64,000 nucleotides of DNA from Niallia sp. NCCP-28. GTDB lineage: Bacteria; Bacillota; Bacilli; Bacillales; Cytobacillaceae. The notes beneath the pieces were generated by a model, which saw only the letters and a list, made by a program, of their open reading frames with translations, searched no databases and was not told the DNA's origin. A program made the translations under genes and the position numbers. Positions 8,462-17,493 of this stretch are shown one piece after another. How positions within the stretch are numbered: the first letter of the stretch is position 1; the number at the start of each line of letters is the position of its first letter. The stretch lies in assembly GCF_023168165.1 (NCBI RefSeq), contig NZ_BQYJ01000001.1, forward strand, positions 496,001-560,000, written 5' to 3'.

Positions 8462-9277
8462 TTATCCTTTTACTGCACCAGATGATAATCCGCTGACAAA
8501 GTATTTTTGCAAAAATAGATAAAGGATAATAATTGGAAGTGCTGATAACAGAGAGCCAGCTGCTACCCAGCCAATATTATTTGTATATTGGGAAAAGAAA
8601 GACGATAAGGAAACCGTCATCGTTTTCATTTCAGGACTTTGCAGGAAAAACACCGAAAACTGATAATCATTCCACACATTGACTCCTGCTAAAATCGTAG
8701 CTGTCGCTGTAATTGGTTTTAATAGTGGCATAATGATGCGGAAAAACAATCCAAATCTGCTCATTCCGTCCATCATAGCCGCTTCATCCAATTCCACAGG
8801 GATGGAGCTGATAAATCCAGTAAATAAAAATATTGTCATTGGTAAATTAAAGGTTACATGCAAAAGAATAATCGACCAATAAGAATTCATGCCGCCGATA
8901 TCTACAATAAATTTATACAAAGGCACTAATATAGTAAGGGGTGGAACAATTAGGGCCGAGATGAACAGCAAATACATAAATTTATTGAGACGAGTTTTAT
9001 ATCTAGCTAATGGATAAGAAGCAAATGCTCCGATAACAATAACTAAAATGATGGAAAAAGCGGTAATAATAATATTATTAAAAAACGCTTGCCCTAAGTT
9101 TGCCTGCTCCCAAGCATTTGTAAAATTATCTAGATAAGAAAACGACGGCAGAGACCATTTTGAACTAGGATCATCCATTGCTTTAAAACTAGTTGTGATT
9201 AACAAATAAAACGGAAAGATATGTGTAATCCCAATGACAGCCATTATAATCAGTAGCCATTTGTTATTTTTTTTCAT
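8462..9277 (-). CDS. Carbohydrate ABC transporter permease, MalG type
   Basis: Membrane subunit of a CUT1-class sugar importer. 271 residues, six hydrophobic segments beginning at residue 7, and the EAA coupling loop ELDEAAMMDGMSRFGLFFRIIMPLLKP (shown here in part: DEAAMMDGMSRFG). The start ATG overlaps the stop of the upstream permease gene (TAATG), so translation is coupled. No ATPase gene is in this cluster. In Bacillus such transporters commonly share the general ATPase MsmX, which is the likely case here. Confidence 0.9.
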   Translation of the reverse strand: MKKNNKWLLIIMAVIGITHIFPFYLLITTSFKAMDDPSSKWSLPSFSYLDNFTNAWEQANLGQAFFNNIIITAFSIILVIVIGAFASYPLARYKTRLNKFMYLLFISALIVPPLTILVPLYKFIVDIGGMNSYWSIILLHVTFNLPMTIFLFTGFISSIPVELDEAAMMDGMSRFGLFFRIIMPLLKPITATATILAGVNVWNDYQFSVFFLQSPEMKTMTVSLSSFFSQYTNNIGWVAAGSLLSALPIIILYLFLQKYFVSGLSSGAVKG

Positions 9278-10221
9278 TATGCAATCTCCTTCTTTCTTAA
9301 ATAAATAAGCGCTGTTATGCTTATTAAAGAGATTAATACAAAAGTAAGGTTTCCTAATGCAGAAGCATATCCAGCATCTTGACTAGCAAAATAAATTTTA
9401 TACATCATTGTGGATAAAGATTGAGAGGCGTATCCTGGACCGCCATTTGTTAATGCGACAATAACATCAAATAATTTTAGCCCTCCAATTAAATTAAGAA
9501 CCACATTGATTGTAATAGAAGGCATTAGCATCGGCAGTGTAATATAACGGAATTTTTTAGCAGCAGATGCTCCGTCTAATTCTGCTGCTTCATAAAAGTC
9601 AGCAGGGATAGATTGCAGACCAGCTAAATAGATGACCATCGCAATTCCAATAAACTGAAATGTGTTTACAAATGTAATAATCCACACATTTAATTCTGGG
9701 TTTGCTAATAGATTAAGTGGCTTATCTTGAAATAATAGAATAATATCATTTAATGCGCCTCCATCAAATTGAAAGAAAAAGTACCAAATATATCCCATAA
9801 TTAATGGACTGATAATTGCCGGCAAATACACAATCGTTCTAACAATTCCTCTTGCTTTAATGCTTTGGTTAAGAAGGATTGCATAAAAAAGACCAATTAA
9901 GTTTTGAAATAGCGTACTTCCAACCCCGTAAATCAATGTATTTTTAATAACCGTTCCGATATTGGGATCTGACAGCATTCTTTTGTAGTTCTCAATGCCA
10001 ACCCAACTAAAAGCTTGCGAATATCCATCCCAGTTGGTAAAGGAGATTTTGATTCCATTAAAAAATGGATAAAAGATAAAAACACAAAATAATAGCAGTG
10101 CTGGGACATACATTAGATTAAGCCATATTGGGGAACTCATGCTTTTGCGTTTTTTTATTGTGGATTTCTTGCTAGTGGTCAATTGTATGTTTTTTTCATT
10201 TGTGACAATCTTTTCCTCCAT
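9277..10221 (-). CDS. Carbohydrate ABC transporter permease, MalF type
   Basis: Partner permease of the CUT1 importer. The cytoplasmic N-terminus is Lys-rich (about 30 residues), followed by six membrane segments and the EAA loop [21 protein letters not shown] chose ATG 10221 ([10 protein letters not shown]) over the GTG at 10230 because the AAAGGGCG ribosome site then has a normal spacing. Length about 314 residues, typical. It follows the binding-protein gene across a hairpin and overlaps the next permease gene. Confidence 0.9.
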   Translation of the reverse strand: MEEKIVTNEKNIQLTTSKKSTIKKRKSMSSPIWLNLMYVPALLLFCVFIFYPFFNGIKISFTNWDGYSQAFSWVGIENYKRMLSDPNIGTVIKNTLIYGVGSTLFQNLIGLFYAILLNQSIKARGIVRTIVYLPAIISPLIMGYIWYFFFQFDGGALNDIILLFQDKPLNLLANPELNVWIITFVNTFQFIGIAMVIYLAGLQSIPADFYEAAELDGASAAKKFRYITLPMLMPSITINVVLNLIGGLKLFDVIVALTNGGPGYASQSLSTMMYKIYFASQDAGYASALGNLTFVLISLISITALIYLRKKEIA

Positions 10222-10249
10222 TTTATTCACGCCCTTTTTTTGATAGGAA

Positions 10250-10273
10250 AGCCATCCGCATTTGCAGACGGCT
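10250..10273 (-). promoter_or_regulatory. Intercistronic hairpin after the sugar-binding protein gene
   Basis: Minus-strand AGCCGTC/GATGGCT stem with a 10-base loop, sited between binding protein and permease genes. Likely mRNA stabiliser or partial terminator, as in the artP-artQ gap. Confidence 0.55.
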
Positions 10274-10288
10274 TTTTATCGCTTCCTA

Positions 10289-11560
10289 TTATTTTTGTTG
10301 ACTTTTTAATCTTTCTACCTCTTTTTTCATGTTTTTAGAGAACTGCTTTGGTGTTACAGATCCAGCAAGCAATTCTTGCCCTTGTGTACAAAGAACATCC
10401 CACATGCCGTTTGGAATATAAACTCGATCAAAGTAAGGGAACACACGATTAGTTTCGTACTGCTCGTAATATTTCGTCAATTCTCCTAAATCTGCATCAA
10501 TATCTTTAATTCCTGCTGGCAATCCGGATGCTTCCGCCATTAACTTTAAGTTTTCTGGTTTCGCAAAGTACGCAACATATTCTTTTGTTTCCTCTAAATG
10601 TTTTGAATCTTTCCATATACCCATGGTGAATCTTTCACCACCAGAAAATGCTGGTTCATCCCCTTCCACAATACTTGGCACTGGCATATAGCCAATATTG
10701 ATATCCGGATTCATTTCTTTTGATTGCAAGACTGATTGAGGGCCGTTCATAATAAAAGCAATTTTTCCTTCTGCAAATAATTTTGGCATATCACTATATT
10801 TTGCTGTAAGAACATCTTCATTCATATAGCCTTTATCAAACATTTCTTTGAATTTTTCTGGAAGATATGTCCAGTTATCCCAATCGAACTTGTCATTTAA
10901 TAAATCATCAGCATAATTTTTGTCTGCGCTAACTAGCAATGGTGTCGCAAAATAATCAAAAAATTGTCCAATCGATGAAGAATCTATTCCTGAGAAGTAG
11001 AATGGAAGTACTTTTCCTTTGCTTTCCTTTTTAATTTTTTCAGCAGCAGCCATTAATTCATCAAATGTTTTCGGAGGTTCGACTCCATATTTTTCGAGAA
11101 TATCTGCATTATATGTAATACCGTCTTTTGCTTCATTTAGCGGCAATGCATACACTTTTCCATCTTCATCTGTGAGCACAGGCTTCATGGTATCGGTTAG
11201 TTTGGATGCCCATTCTTCATCCTTTAAGTCAGCCAAGTATTTGCCGTATCTATTTTGCGCCCAGCCATGTGTATCAAAAGCATCCGGCAAATCATTTGCT
11301 GCCATTTTAACTTTCATATTATTTTCATATCCTTGTCCGCCAAATGTAATTTCTACATCTACATCCGGATTTTCTTTTTCAAAGTTTTCTGTTATTTTCG
11401 TAATAGCATCTTTTGCTTCTTGATCACTAGTAGAGCTATAATAGCTTATCTTAATTTTGTCCCCTGAATTCCCGCCCGTTGATTCGCTGCCACTAGAACA
11501 GCCAAAAAGCGCAGTTGCTGATAAAACGGTGAAAATGGCTAAAGAAATACGTTTTTTCAT
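10289..11560 (-). CDS. Sugar ABC transporter substrate-binding lipoprotein
   Basis: Extracellular sugar receptor of the CUT1 importer (SBP_bac_1 fold). 423 residues. Lipobox ALFGCSSG places the lipidated Cys at about 21. Recognisable blocks are FEKENPDVDVEI, YALPLNEAKDGITYN and GKIAFIMNGPQSVL. First gene of the transport operon; the divergent two-component system lies upstream and probably controls it. Two cre-like boxes in the shared intergenic region suggest CcpA control. The substrate is unknown; alpha-galactosides (raffinose or melibiose type) are suggested only by the GH36 remnant downstream. Confidence 0.9.
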   Translation of the reverse strand: MKKRISLAIFTVLSATALFGCSSGSESTGGNSGDKIKISYYSSTSDQEAKDAITKITENFEKENPDVDVEITFGGQGYENNMKVKMAANDLPDAFDTHGWAQNRYGKYLADLKDEEWASKLTDTMKPVLTDEDGKVYALPLNEAKDGITYNADILEKYGVEPPKTFDELMAAAEKIKKESKGKVLPFYFSGIDSSSIGQFFDYFATPLLVSADKNYADDLLNDKFDWDNWTYLPEKFKEMFDKGYMNEDVLTAKYSDMPKLFAEGKIAFIMNGPQSVLQSKEMNPDINIGYMPVPSIVEGDEPAFSGGERFTMGIWKDSKHLEETKEYVAYFAKPENLKLMAEASGLPAGIKDIDADLGELTKYYEQYETNRVFPYFDRVYIPNGMWDVLCTQGQELLAGSVTPKQFSKNMKKEVERLKSQQK

Positions 11561-11705
11561 CTAAAATCCCCCTATTCGTTTATCAAGCCTTCAAAATCTA
11601 GAAAAGTAGAGAAGCAATAATTTTCTTTGCATCTTCTTGCAAAATTTTTTTCTCACATCCCTAATTTTGTGAATTTTGTTTTCTATACTTCTATTCTACT
11701 ATTTT

Positions 11706-11719
11706 TGTTAGCGTTTCCA
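11706..11719 (+). promoter_or_regulatory. cre-like site 1 in the divergent intergenic region
   Basis: TGTTAGCGTTTCCA fits TGNNANCGNNNNCA, the catabolite-responsive element core. It lies between the binding-protein gene and the sensor kinase gene (11561-11846). The rest of that gap is AT-rich promoter DNA with no ORF. Confidence 0.55.
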
Positions 11720-11737
11720 TATGCTATAATTCTACTG

Positions 11738-11751
11738 TGAAAGCGCTTATT
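11738..11751 (+). promoter_or_regulatory. cre-like site 2
   Basis: TGAAAGCGCTTATT has the palindromic TGAAAGCGCTT core of a cre but lacks the terminal CA. It is 32 bp from site 1 (start to start). Confidence 0.45.
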
Positions 11752-11846
11752 TATAATATGCATGCCAAAATGGTACACTTTTTAAAGGAATTTCTTATAA
11801 ACTTATACTTATATATTTTAAATTTTTGCGAAATAGAGGAAAAAAA

Positions 11847-13577
11847 ATGAAATTTACTTATTCTTTACGATTTAAATTAACGATTCTTTACTTCTTTATT
11901 ATTGTCGTGCCTGTTTTGATCATTGCGATTGCCATGCCTCGTTATTATCAATATTTGCTGGCAAAAGAAACAAAAAAATTGACAGCACATACCTTAACTT
12001 CCTTGAGCAATAATGTTCAATCCTATTTAGATGAATTATCAAGAGTTACTATTACACCATACTTAAATGAAGATATTCTGTCTGCCATCTCTAATGTTTC
12101 CACTAATAATTACGAAACGGCAGATCCTTCCACACAATTAGCTGTTAATCGCGCATTATATAATACATTGCCAAAATATTTAGATTTTACAAGAGAAGAA
12201 GTGCAGAGCATTTTACTGGTCACAACAAATGGTGCTCCGTTTCTACAAACCCGCTTTAAAGATAACGTCGCTTCAAATTATGACTTTACTAGTCAAGACT
12301 GGTATAAACGCGCACAAGAAAACGATGGAAAAGTCGTCTTTATTCCACCGCATTTTCAACAATATATAGAAGGAAAAAATCAAAAAAAAGTAATTTCTGC
12401 TGCACGATTAATTCGAGATCCAATTTCTCAAAAGCCCCTTGCAGTTTTAATGGCAGACGCTGATAATTCAGCATTCGAGAAAATTTTTCGCGGCATAGAC
12501 TTTAACCATGAAAGTTCTATTATGACCGTTATGAATAATCAAGGCGAATTATTTTTTTCCAGCAAAAATTTAACTGACCCCATAAAAAAAGATATATTTT
12601 CCAATAAAAAAGAAGTCCAAGTAAATGGGCATTCTTACACCATCGTTTCACAATTAATACAACCAGAAAATTGGAAAATCGTTGTTTTATTATCCAAAGA
12701 GGAATTGGCGGCAAAAACCCTGCTGCCATTTATTATTGGTTCTATATTTGCATGCATCGGATTGATTGTCACCTTTTTGCTTTTCTATTTTTTATCGAAT
12801 TGGATTATTCGTCCATTTAAAGATATGGTACAGATAATGGAGAAAGTAGAGAAAGGAAACTTTGATGTACATTTAGCCAGTCAAGGAACAGATGAAATTG
12901 CTCAACTGAAAAAAGCTTTTAATTCAATGATTTTCCAAATTAATGATTTAATCAATCGTGAATATCGAGCTGTTTTAAATGAGCGCAATGCAGAATTTAA
13001 AGCACTTCAATCACAGATTCATCCCCACTTTTTATATAATACACTTAATGGATTTATTGGTTTAAATAGAATAGGAGATAAAAAAACACTAGAACAGGCT
13101 ATTTTATCATTAAGCTCTATGCTCAGATATAATCTCCATCATACAAATAAAGCGACGATTGCTGATGAATTTTCCTTTCTAAAGCAATATTGCCTTCTGC
13201 AGAAACTGCGCTTTCAAGATCGTATGGAAGTGGATATTTATTATGAGGAGGATACTGCCAATTTAATGATTCCCAAACTACTTTTGCAGCCTTTTGTAGA
13301 AAACAGCATTATTCACGGCATCGAACCAAGCGAACACTTTTGTAAAATAACGATTTCTGCTCAACTAATAGAAAAAGAAACAAACCAATACTTAAAAATT
13401 ATTATTTCTGATAATGGTCTAGGATTTGATGTAAATAAAATGAAAGAGAAACAAAGCATTGGCTTGTCTAACAGCCAAGAACGGCTAAAACTTTTTCAGC
13501 CAGAATCTCTGCTATTACTGAATAGCGAAATTGGCGTAGGCACTACGATTACCCTGGAAATCTTACAAGGAGAGTGA
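11847..13577 (+). CDS. Sensor histidine kinase, YesM/LytS-like
   Basis: Membrane kinase of a two-component pair. About 576 residues. First membrane helix at about 8-30, a large extracellular Cache-like domain (about 35-285), second helix at about 290-315, HAMP, then a His_kinase block with FKALQSQIHPHFLYNTLNG holding the phospho-accepting His. The ATP-binding domain follows (LLLQPFVENSIIHGI, ISDNGLGFD). I chose ATG 11847 with AGAGGA spacing rather than the upstream TTG. It is followed by its response regulator gene with 5 bp between them and is divergent from the sugar transporter, which it probably senses for. Confidence 0.92.
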   Translation: MKFTYSLRFKLTILYFFIIVVPVLIIAIAMPRYYQYLLAKETKKLTAHTLTSLSNNVQSYLDELSRVTITPYLNEDILSAISNVSTNNYETADPSTQLAVNRALYNTLPKYLDFTREEVQSILLVTTNGAPFLQTRFKDNVASNYDFTSQDWYKRAQENDGKVVFIPPHFQQYIEGKNQKKVISAARLIRDPISQKPLAVLMADADNSAFEKIFRGIDFNHESSIMTVMNNQGELFFSSKNLTDPIKKDIFSNKKEVQVNGHSYTIVSQLIQPENWKIVVLLSKEELAAKTLLPFIIGSIFACIGLIVTFLLFYFLSNWIIRPFKDMVQIMEKVEKGNFDVHLASQGTDEIAQLKKAFNSMIFQINDLINREYRAVLNERNAEFKALQSQIHPHFLYNTLNGFIGLNRIGDKKTLEQAILSLSSMLRYNLHHTNKATIADEFSFLKQYCLLQKLRFQDRMEVDIYYEEDTANLMIPKLLLQPFVENSIIHGIEPSEHFCKITISAQLIEKETNQYLKIIISDNGLGFDVNKMKEKQSIGLSNSQERLKLFQPESLLLLNSEIGVGTTITLEILQGE

Positions 13578-13582
13578 CAAAA

Positions 13583-15070
13583 ATGAAAGTGCTGGTTATC
13601 GATGATGAGTTTTTAGTAAGAGCAGGTTTAAAGAGTATGCTTGAAGAGCTAGATATTCCTGCTTTGCAGATATTAGAAGCCGCTAATGGACAAGAAGCAT
13701 TGCACTTATTAAACAAAGAGCAGCCTGATTTAGTATTTATCGATATTCAAATGCCAAAACTTAATGGACTAGAAATCATTGAAATGACAAAAGAATCTTT
13801 GCCTCAAACAGGATGGATCATTCTAACAGGCTATGCAGAATTTTCTTATGCACATGCAGCTTTAAAGCTTGGAATCGAAGATTATTTGCTAAAGCCAGTC
13901 AGCATCGAAGATTTAGAGCGGGCTATTGATAAAAGACAATTAGAAAATGCCAAATACTATGTAGAACAAAATCTCCAATTTGAAAATGAATTAATCCGTG
14001 TCATCAATGGCCTATCCTCCTTTCAAGAAGTTACAACTAATTCAGCCGTACAAGAAAGTCATTTTTTATGTTCTGTTTTTTTTCTAGACAGTTATCTGGA
14101 AGAAAAACAAATAACCAAAACATTACAGCAGTTTTCTCATTCTCTTAAGCTATTAAGTTATGATTTTATCGAAAAAAACGCAAATATATCGATTTTCACC
14201 TTATCTACCGGAGAGCTGATAACCGTTGGAGCTTGGAATGGAAACGAAAAACAAGGAAAAAAAAGCATCGAAGCATATTTTGCTCATATACAGGGTCTGC
14301 TAAAAACATACAGAAGCGATTCTTTTTCTATAACATGCATTCAAAGTACACAATGCCAGCCAATCGATGAAATTAATATGCCTGTTGCCAACATTTTGCA
14401 CCTGTCTCCCTTACGAATAATAATGGGTATTAATCAATATTGGAAAGCAGATGAGTATGTCGACAACCAGACAGACTGCTACGATCTATGTAAAAACATT
14501 TTAACTCTTAGAGATTATTTTAAAGAAAAGAATTACTTGCTGTATATGAAAACAGTGGGAGATCTAGAAAATTATCTTTTTTCTTTAACTCTCGATGCAA
14601 CCATAAAAAATAATATTTCCTTATTTATTAATAGTTCGATGGACTGCAGACTTTCTGCTGCAGAATCTCTAGACAGATGGATACATAAATTAAAAGAGTG
14701 TGGGGAAAAAATGCTTATTTCTGCTAACCAAGAAAAGAGCCAGCCTGATCTTATTAAACTAGCGATTAGCTATATTGATGAAAATTATATGCATAATATT
14801 GGAATCGGGCAAATTGCAGAACTTCTTCAAGTAACACCAAACTACTTAAGCACACTTTTTCATAAAAAAACAGGCAGCACCTTTACTAAATATATAACCA
14901 ATACACGAATACTAAAAGCAAAGGAACTATTGCTTGATCCCTCCAAAAAGGTGCAAGAAGTTGCAGAAACAGTCGGCTATTTCAGCACAAGGCATTTTAC
15001 AAAGCTGTTTACGGAAATAGTCGGCTGCTACCCCTCAGAATACCGCAATCAGCAAAAAAACAATGTGTAA
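13583..15070 (+). CDS. Response regulator with AraC-type DNA-binding domain, YesN-like
   Basis: Cytosolic transcription factor. Receiver domain at the N-terminus: VIDDE (acidic pocket), phospho-acceptor Asp in VFIDIQMPKLNG (about residue 54) and Lys in YLLKPVS. The centre is a long, weakly conserved linker (about 130-370). The C-terminal AraC domain has two helix-turn-helix motifs (IGQIAELLQVTPNYLSTLF and VQEVAETVGYFSTRHFTKLF). ATG 13583 has AAGGAGA at good spacing. Its likely target is the divergent sugar ABC operon. Confidence 0.92.
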   Translation: MKVLVIDDEFLVRAGLKSMLEELDIPALQILEAANGQEALHLLNKEQPDLVFIDIQMPKLNGLEIIEMTKESLPQTGWIILTGYAEFSYAHAALKLGIEDYLLKPVSIEDLERAIDKRQLENAKYYVEQNLQFENELIRVINGLSSFQEVTTNSAVQESHFLCSVFFLDSYLEEKQITKTLQQFSHSLKLLSYDFIEKNANISIFTLSTGELITVGAWNGNEKQGKKSIEAYFAHIQGLLKTYRSDSFSITCIQSTQCQPIDEINMPVANILHLSPLRIIMGINQYWKADEYVDNQTDCYDLCKNILTLRDYFKEKNYLLYMKTVGDLENYLFSLTLDATIKNNISLFINSSMDCRLSAAESLDRWIHKLKECGEKMLISANQEKSQPDLIKLAISYIDENYMHNIGIGQIAELLQVTPNYLSTLFHKKTGSTFTKYITNTRILKAKELLLDPSKKVQEVAETVGYFSTRHFTKLFTEIVGCYPSEYRNQQKNNV

Positions 15071-15083
15071 AATAGATGCAAAT

Positions 15084-15126
15084 AAAAAAGGAACATTTGA
15101 GAAAAAATACCTCAAATGTCCTTTTT
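15084..15126 (+). terminator. Bidirectional terminator between the response regulator gene and brxB
   Basis: Long stem (ACATTTGAG/CTCAAATGT extended by AAAAAGG/CCTTTTT) with A and T tracts on both sides; serves both converging genes. Confidence 0.8.
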
Positions 15127-15134
15127 CACCCCTC

Positions 15135-15563
15135 TTAGCAGTATTTATCAAATGCCTGCTGAAGCTTTTCGACTACTTGCTGCGGATCATGGCCTTCAAT
15201 TTCATGTCTTTCAATCATGGTTTGTATTTGTCCGTCTTTTAATAGAGCAAATGATGGAGAAGACGGTGCATATCCAGTAAAATAAGAGCGGGCCTTTTCT
15301 GTTGCTGCCTTATCTTGGCCTGCAAAAACAGTGACAAGCTGATTCGGCAATTGACTATGCTGCAAAGAAAATTTTGCTGCTGGGCGAGCAATTCCTCCTG
15401 CACAGCCACAAACTGAATTTATCATAACAAGCGCAGTGCCTTTTTGAGAAAGCTTTTCTTCCACTGCTTCTGGTGTTGTCAACTCTTCATAACCCGCTGC
15501 TACTATTTCTTCTCGCGCTTGGCGCACTACATCATTCATAAATAAATTAAAATCAATATTCAT
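15135..15563 (-). CDS. brxB: Bacilliredoxin (BrxA/BrxB family)
   Basis: Thiol-disulfide enzyme that removes bacillithiol from oxidised proteins in the cytosol. 142 residues with the family's CGC active site in [14 protein letters not shown] (about 50-63), where the first Cys is the nucleophile. Starts [18 protein letters not shown], as in YqiW/YphP. The call of BrxB rather than BrxA rests on position: yqiW lies next to artPQR (yqiXYZ) in B. subtilis, and here the sugar island separates the two. Confidence 0.9.
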   Translation of the reverse strand: MNIDFNLFMNDVVRQAREEIVAAGYEELTTPEAVEEKLSQKGTALVMINSVCGCAGGIARPAAKFSLQHSQLPNQLVTVFAGQDKAATEKARSYFTGYAPSSPSFALLKDGQIQTMIERHEIEGHDPQQVVEKLQQAFDKYC

Positions 15564-15737
15564 TGTCTATCTCCTTTTAATTGTTTATTTTTCTATCGTA
15601 AACATATATCCCAATATGTTTAAACTTTTTGTCTTTCTTCATTATTATCAATATAAAAGAAATTTTCAACAAATATGTTTTAATAGCTGGCAGCAGCCGT
15701 AATTAACTACTATACAACATGATTTATCTTCTTAAGA

Positions 15738-15863
15738 AACGTCAGGCTATAGACTAATTAATTTCTCTTTGCCCTTTCTTCTAATAAGCAGACTTTTGCG
15801 GACAGTAGACTCTCAACTAGATTTTTCGTTTCTTCTCCTAATCTTTGAGTCAAGAATCTTACT
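15738..15863 (-). repeat. Dispersed repeat copy B, part 1 (split by the IS110 element; part 2 is 17441-17466)
   Basis: On the minus strand part 2 (GCATTAACGGGCAG) joins part 1 (TAAGATTCTTGACTC, then GAAACGAAAAATCTAG) to restore the repeat across the IS. The last 60 bp toward 15738 have drifted. 15564-15737 is the brxB promoter region with no other feature seen. Confidence 0.72.
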
Positions 15864-15978
15864 CCCATGAAAATAAACGGTTGTCACTCCCGAAATTTGG
15901 CAATACTAAATAAGACCCAGCTCATTCGTGTTTTTTTGAAAGAGAGTGCCTATTCCGATTTATGAATTGTCCGTTAGC

Positions 15979-17196
15979 TTAGGATATTTTTGAGATTATT
16001 ACTTGATAGCCGAGTTTCTCTAACCTTTTTACGGAATAATGAACAATTGACTGTTGTTTCTGTTTATCAAAATGATCTTCACCGAGATCAACATAATATT
16101 CCTTACGGGTCAAGAGGTAATAAGTAATTCTCAACATCGCATGTGCAACGGCCATTCCAGCTCTCTTTCTTCCTTTTCTCGCACTAATTCTTCTATAAAG
16201 TGCACCGAGATAGGTTTTTGATCTTGCAACCGAATGAGCGGCCTCTATTAATGCTGACCTTAAGTATTTATTCCCTTTTTTAGTCTTAGATGATTTCTTT
16301 TTACCCGCACTTTCATTGTGACCCGGTACAACTCCCGCCCATGAACATAAATGAGCTGCAGTTGGAAATTGTTCCCCCACGTTATTTCCGATTTCAGCTA
16401 AAATTTGTTGGGCAGTAGGAATGGCAATACCCGGAATAGAATCCAATCTTTCTATATCCTCCTTGGATGCTTCTAATCTAGAATCGATCTCCTCATCAAT
16501 CCTTTCAATATGTTCTGTCAAATAGTCTATATGGCTTAAAATCGACTTTAACATCATACGTTGATGGGAAGTTATTCTTCCTTGAAGAGAAAGTTCTAGT
16601 TCCTGTCTTTTAGCTTTTAACTTTCCTCTAGCTGAATTAGCTAATAGCTCTACGTTGTCTTGGCCATCAGCGATTGATTGAAGCATTTCCCGGCTTGATA
16701 CGCCTAAAATATCGGAAACAACGGACCCTAATTTAATATTTGCACCTTCCAGTACTTTTTGAATCCGATTATGTTGTCGTGCTCGTTCCTCCACCATACT
16801 TCTGCGATATCTAACAAGTTCTCTTAATTCTCGTTGATCTCTATTTGGAATATAGCTACCTCTTAGTAATCCATGTCGAAGTAATTCACAGATCCACTCG
16901 GCATCTTTTACGTCTGTCTTTCTTCCAGGAACGGCTTTAATATGTTGAGCGTTGACAACTAAATAACCAATTTCTTCAAATTCTAATAAATTAACAATTG
17001 GCTTCCAGTATACGCCAGTACTTTCCATCGCCACTTGTGTGCATCCATGTTCCTTAACCCAGTCTACTAGTTCTAATAAAAATACAGTCATGGTAGAAAA
17101 GGTTTTGATCTCCTTTCCCTCTGGGGTAACTACACATGCGGTTATACTATTCTTATGAACATCTAAACCACATGCACGTTCAACAACTACTTGCAT
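15979..17196 (-). CDS. IS110-family recombinase/transposase (DEDD type)
   Basis: Catalyses insertion and excision of the IS, guided in this family by a bridge RNA. 405 residues, full length. RuvC-like N-terminal domain with Asp12 (GLDVHK), Glu58 (AMESTG) and Asp95/Asp98 (GRKTDVKDAE). Coiled-coil region about 190-250. C-terminal Transposase_20 domain with SIPGIAIPTAQQIL and a Ser-rich NESAGKKKSS segment (293-302) where the catalytic Ser is expected. No frameshift, so it is probably active. ATG 17196 behind AAAGGATG. Related by layout to IS621. Confidence 0.93.
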   Translation of the reverse strand: MQVVVERACGLDVHKNSITACVVTPEGKEIKTFSTMTVFLLELVDWVKEHGCTQVAMESTGVYWKPIVNLLEFEEIGYLVVNAQHIKAVPGRKTDVKDAEWICELLRHGLLRGSYIPNRDQRELRELVRYRRSMVEERARQHNRIQKVLEGANIKLGSVVSDILGVSSREMLQSIADGQDNVELLANSARGKLKAKRQELELSLQGRITSHQRMMLKSILSHIDYLTEHIERIDEEIDSRLEASKEDIERLDSIPGIAIPTAQQILAEIGNNVGEQFPTAAHLCSWAGVVPGHNESAGKKKSSKTKKGNKYLRSALIEAAHSVARSKTYLGALYRRISARKGRKRAGMAVAHAMLRITYYLLTRKEYYVDLGEDHFDKQKQQSIVHYSVKRLEKLGYQVIISKIS

Positions 17197-17221
17197 AGAA
17201 AAGCATCCTTTCTACGGCCAC

Positions 17222-17400
17222 TCATTATGGAGGCTGGTACAACAACCAGAATAGGGTTAATCTCCCATGCGTGCTTCTCAAAGAGAGCGACAATTGTTGG
17301 TGCACCTTGATCGTTGGTGTCAGACTGCCCGATGGACTCGAAGTACCACAGTAAATCGACCTTCCTCTCCAGCCGTAGTATCAGTATGGCCAACCAAAAC
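17222..17400 (-). ncRNA. Candidate bridge RNA of the IS110 element
   Basis: Read on the minus strand, the first internal loop has UUUACUG (complement of 17349-17355), a hairpin UGGUACU-UCG-AGUCCA (17333-17348), then CGGGCAGU (17324-17331). These match both halves of the restored target TTA-CT-GCCCG. The second loop is closed by CAACAA/UUGUUG (17294-17299 with 17240-17245). It contains UGUCGCU, a UCUC/GAGA hairpin and CAUGGGAG (17262-17269), an exact 8-nt match to the element end CTCCCATG at 15862-15869. The order target loop then donor loop is that of IS621. The 5' and 3' ends of the transcript are not determined. Confidence 0.72.
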
Positions 17401-17440
17401 CTATTTTCATCCTTGTTGGTGAAGCTTGCTTCATGGATGG

Positions 17441-17466
17441 CTGCCCGTTAATGCTGGAGAAACAAT
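17441..17466 (-). repeat. Dispersed repeat copy B, part 2
   Basis: CTGCCCGTTAATGCTGGAGA on the plus strand matches the terminal block of copies A and C (GTTAATGCGGGATAAA, GTTAATGCGTGATAAA) and adjoins the IS end. Confidence 0.65.
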
Positions 17467-17493
17467 GATCTATTCCCCTGATCTACCTAATCA

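Larger units (their letters stand above)
15862..17442 (-). mobile_element. IS110-family insertion sequence inserted in a dispersed repeat
   Basis: About 1.58 kb bounded by a CT dinucleotide at both ends (15862-15863 and 17441-17442). Joining the outer flanks with one CT restores repeat sequence (TTA-CT-GCCCGTTAATGC), which is also seen as TTACTGTCTGTTAATGCG in the empty copy C. There are no terminal inverted repeats or target duplications beyond the core, as expected for IS110. One recombinase gene plus a long non-coding stretch upstream of it (IS621-like layout). Confidence 0.85.

Noticed and set aside
17187-17393. 68-codon minus-strand ORF upstream of the IS110 recombinase
   Set aside because: It overlaps the structured bridge-RNA candidate and the recombinase start; no family resemblance.
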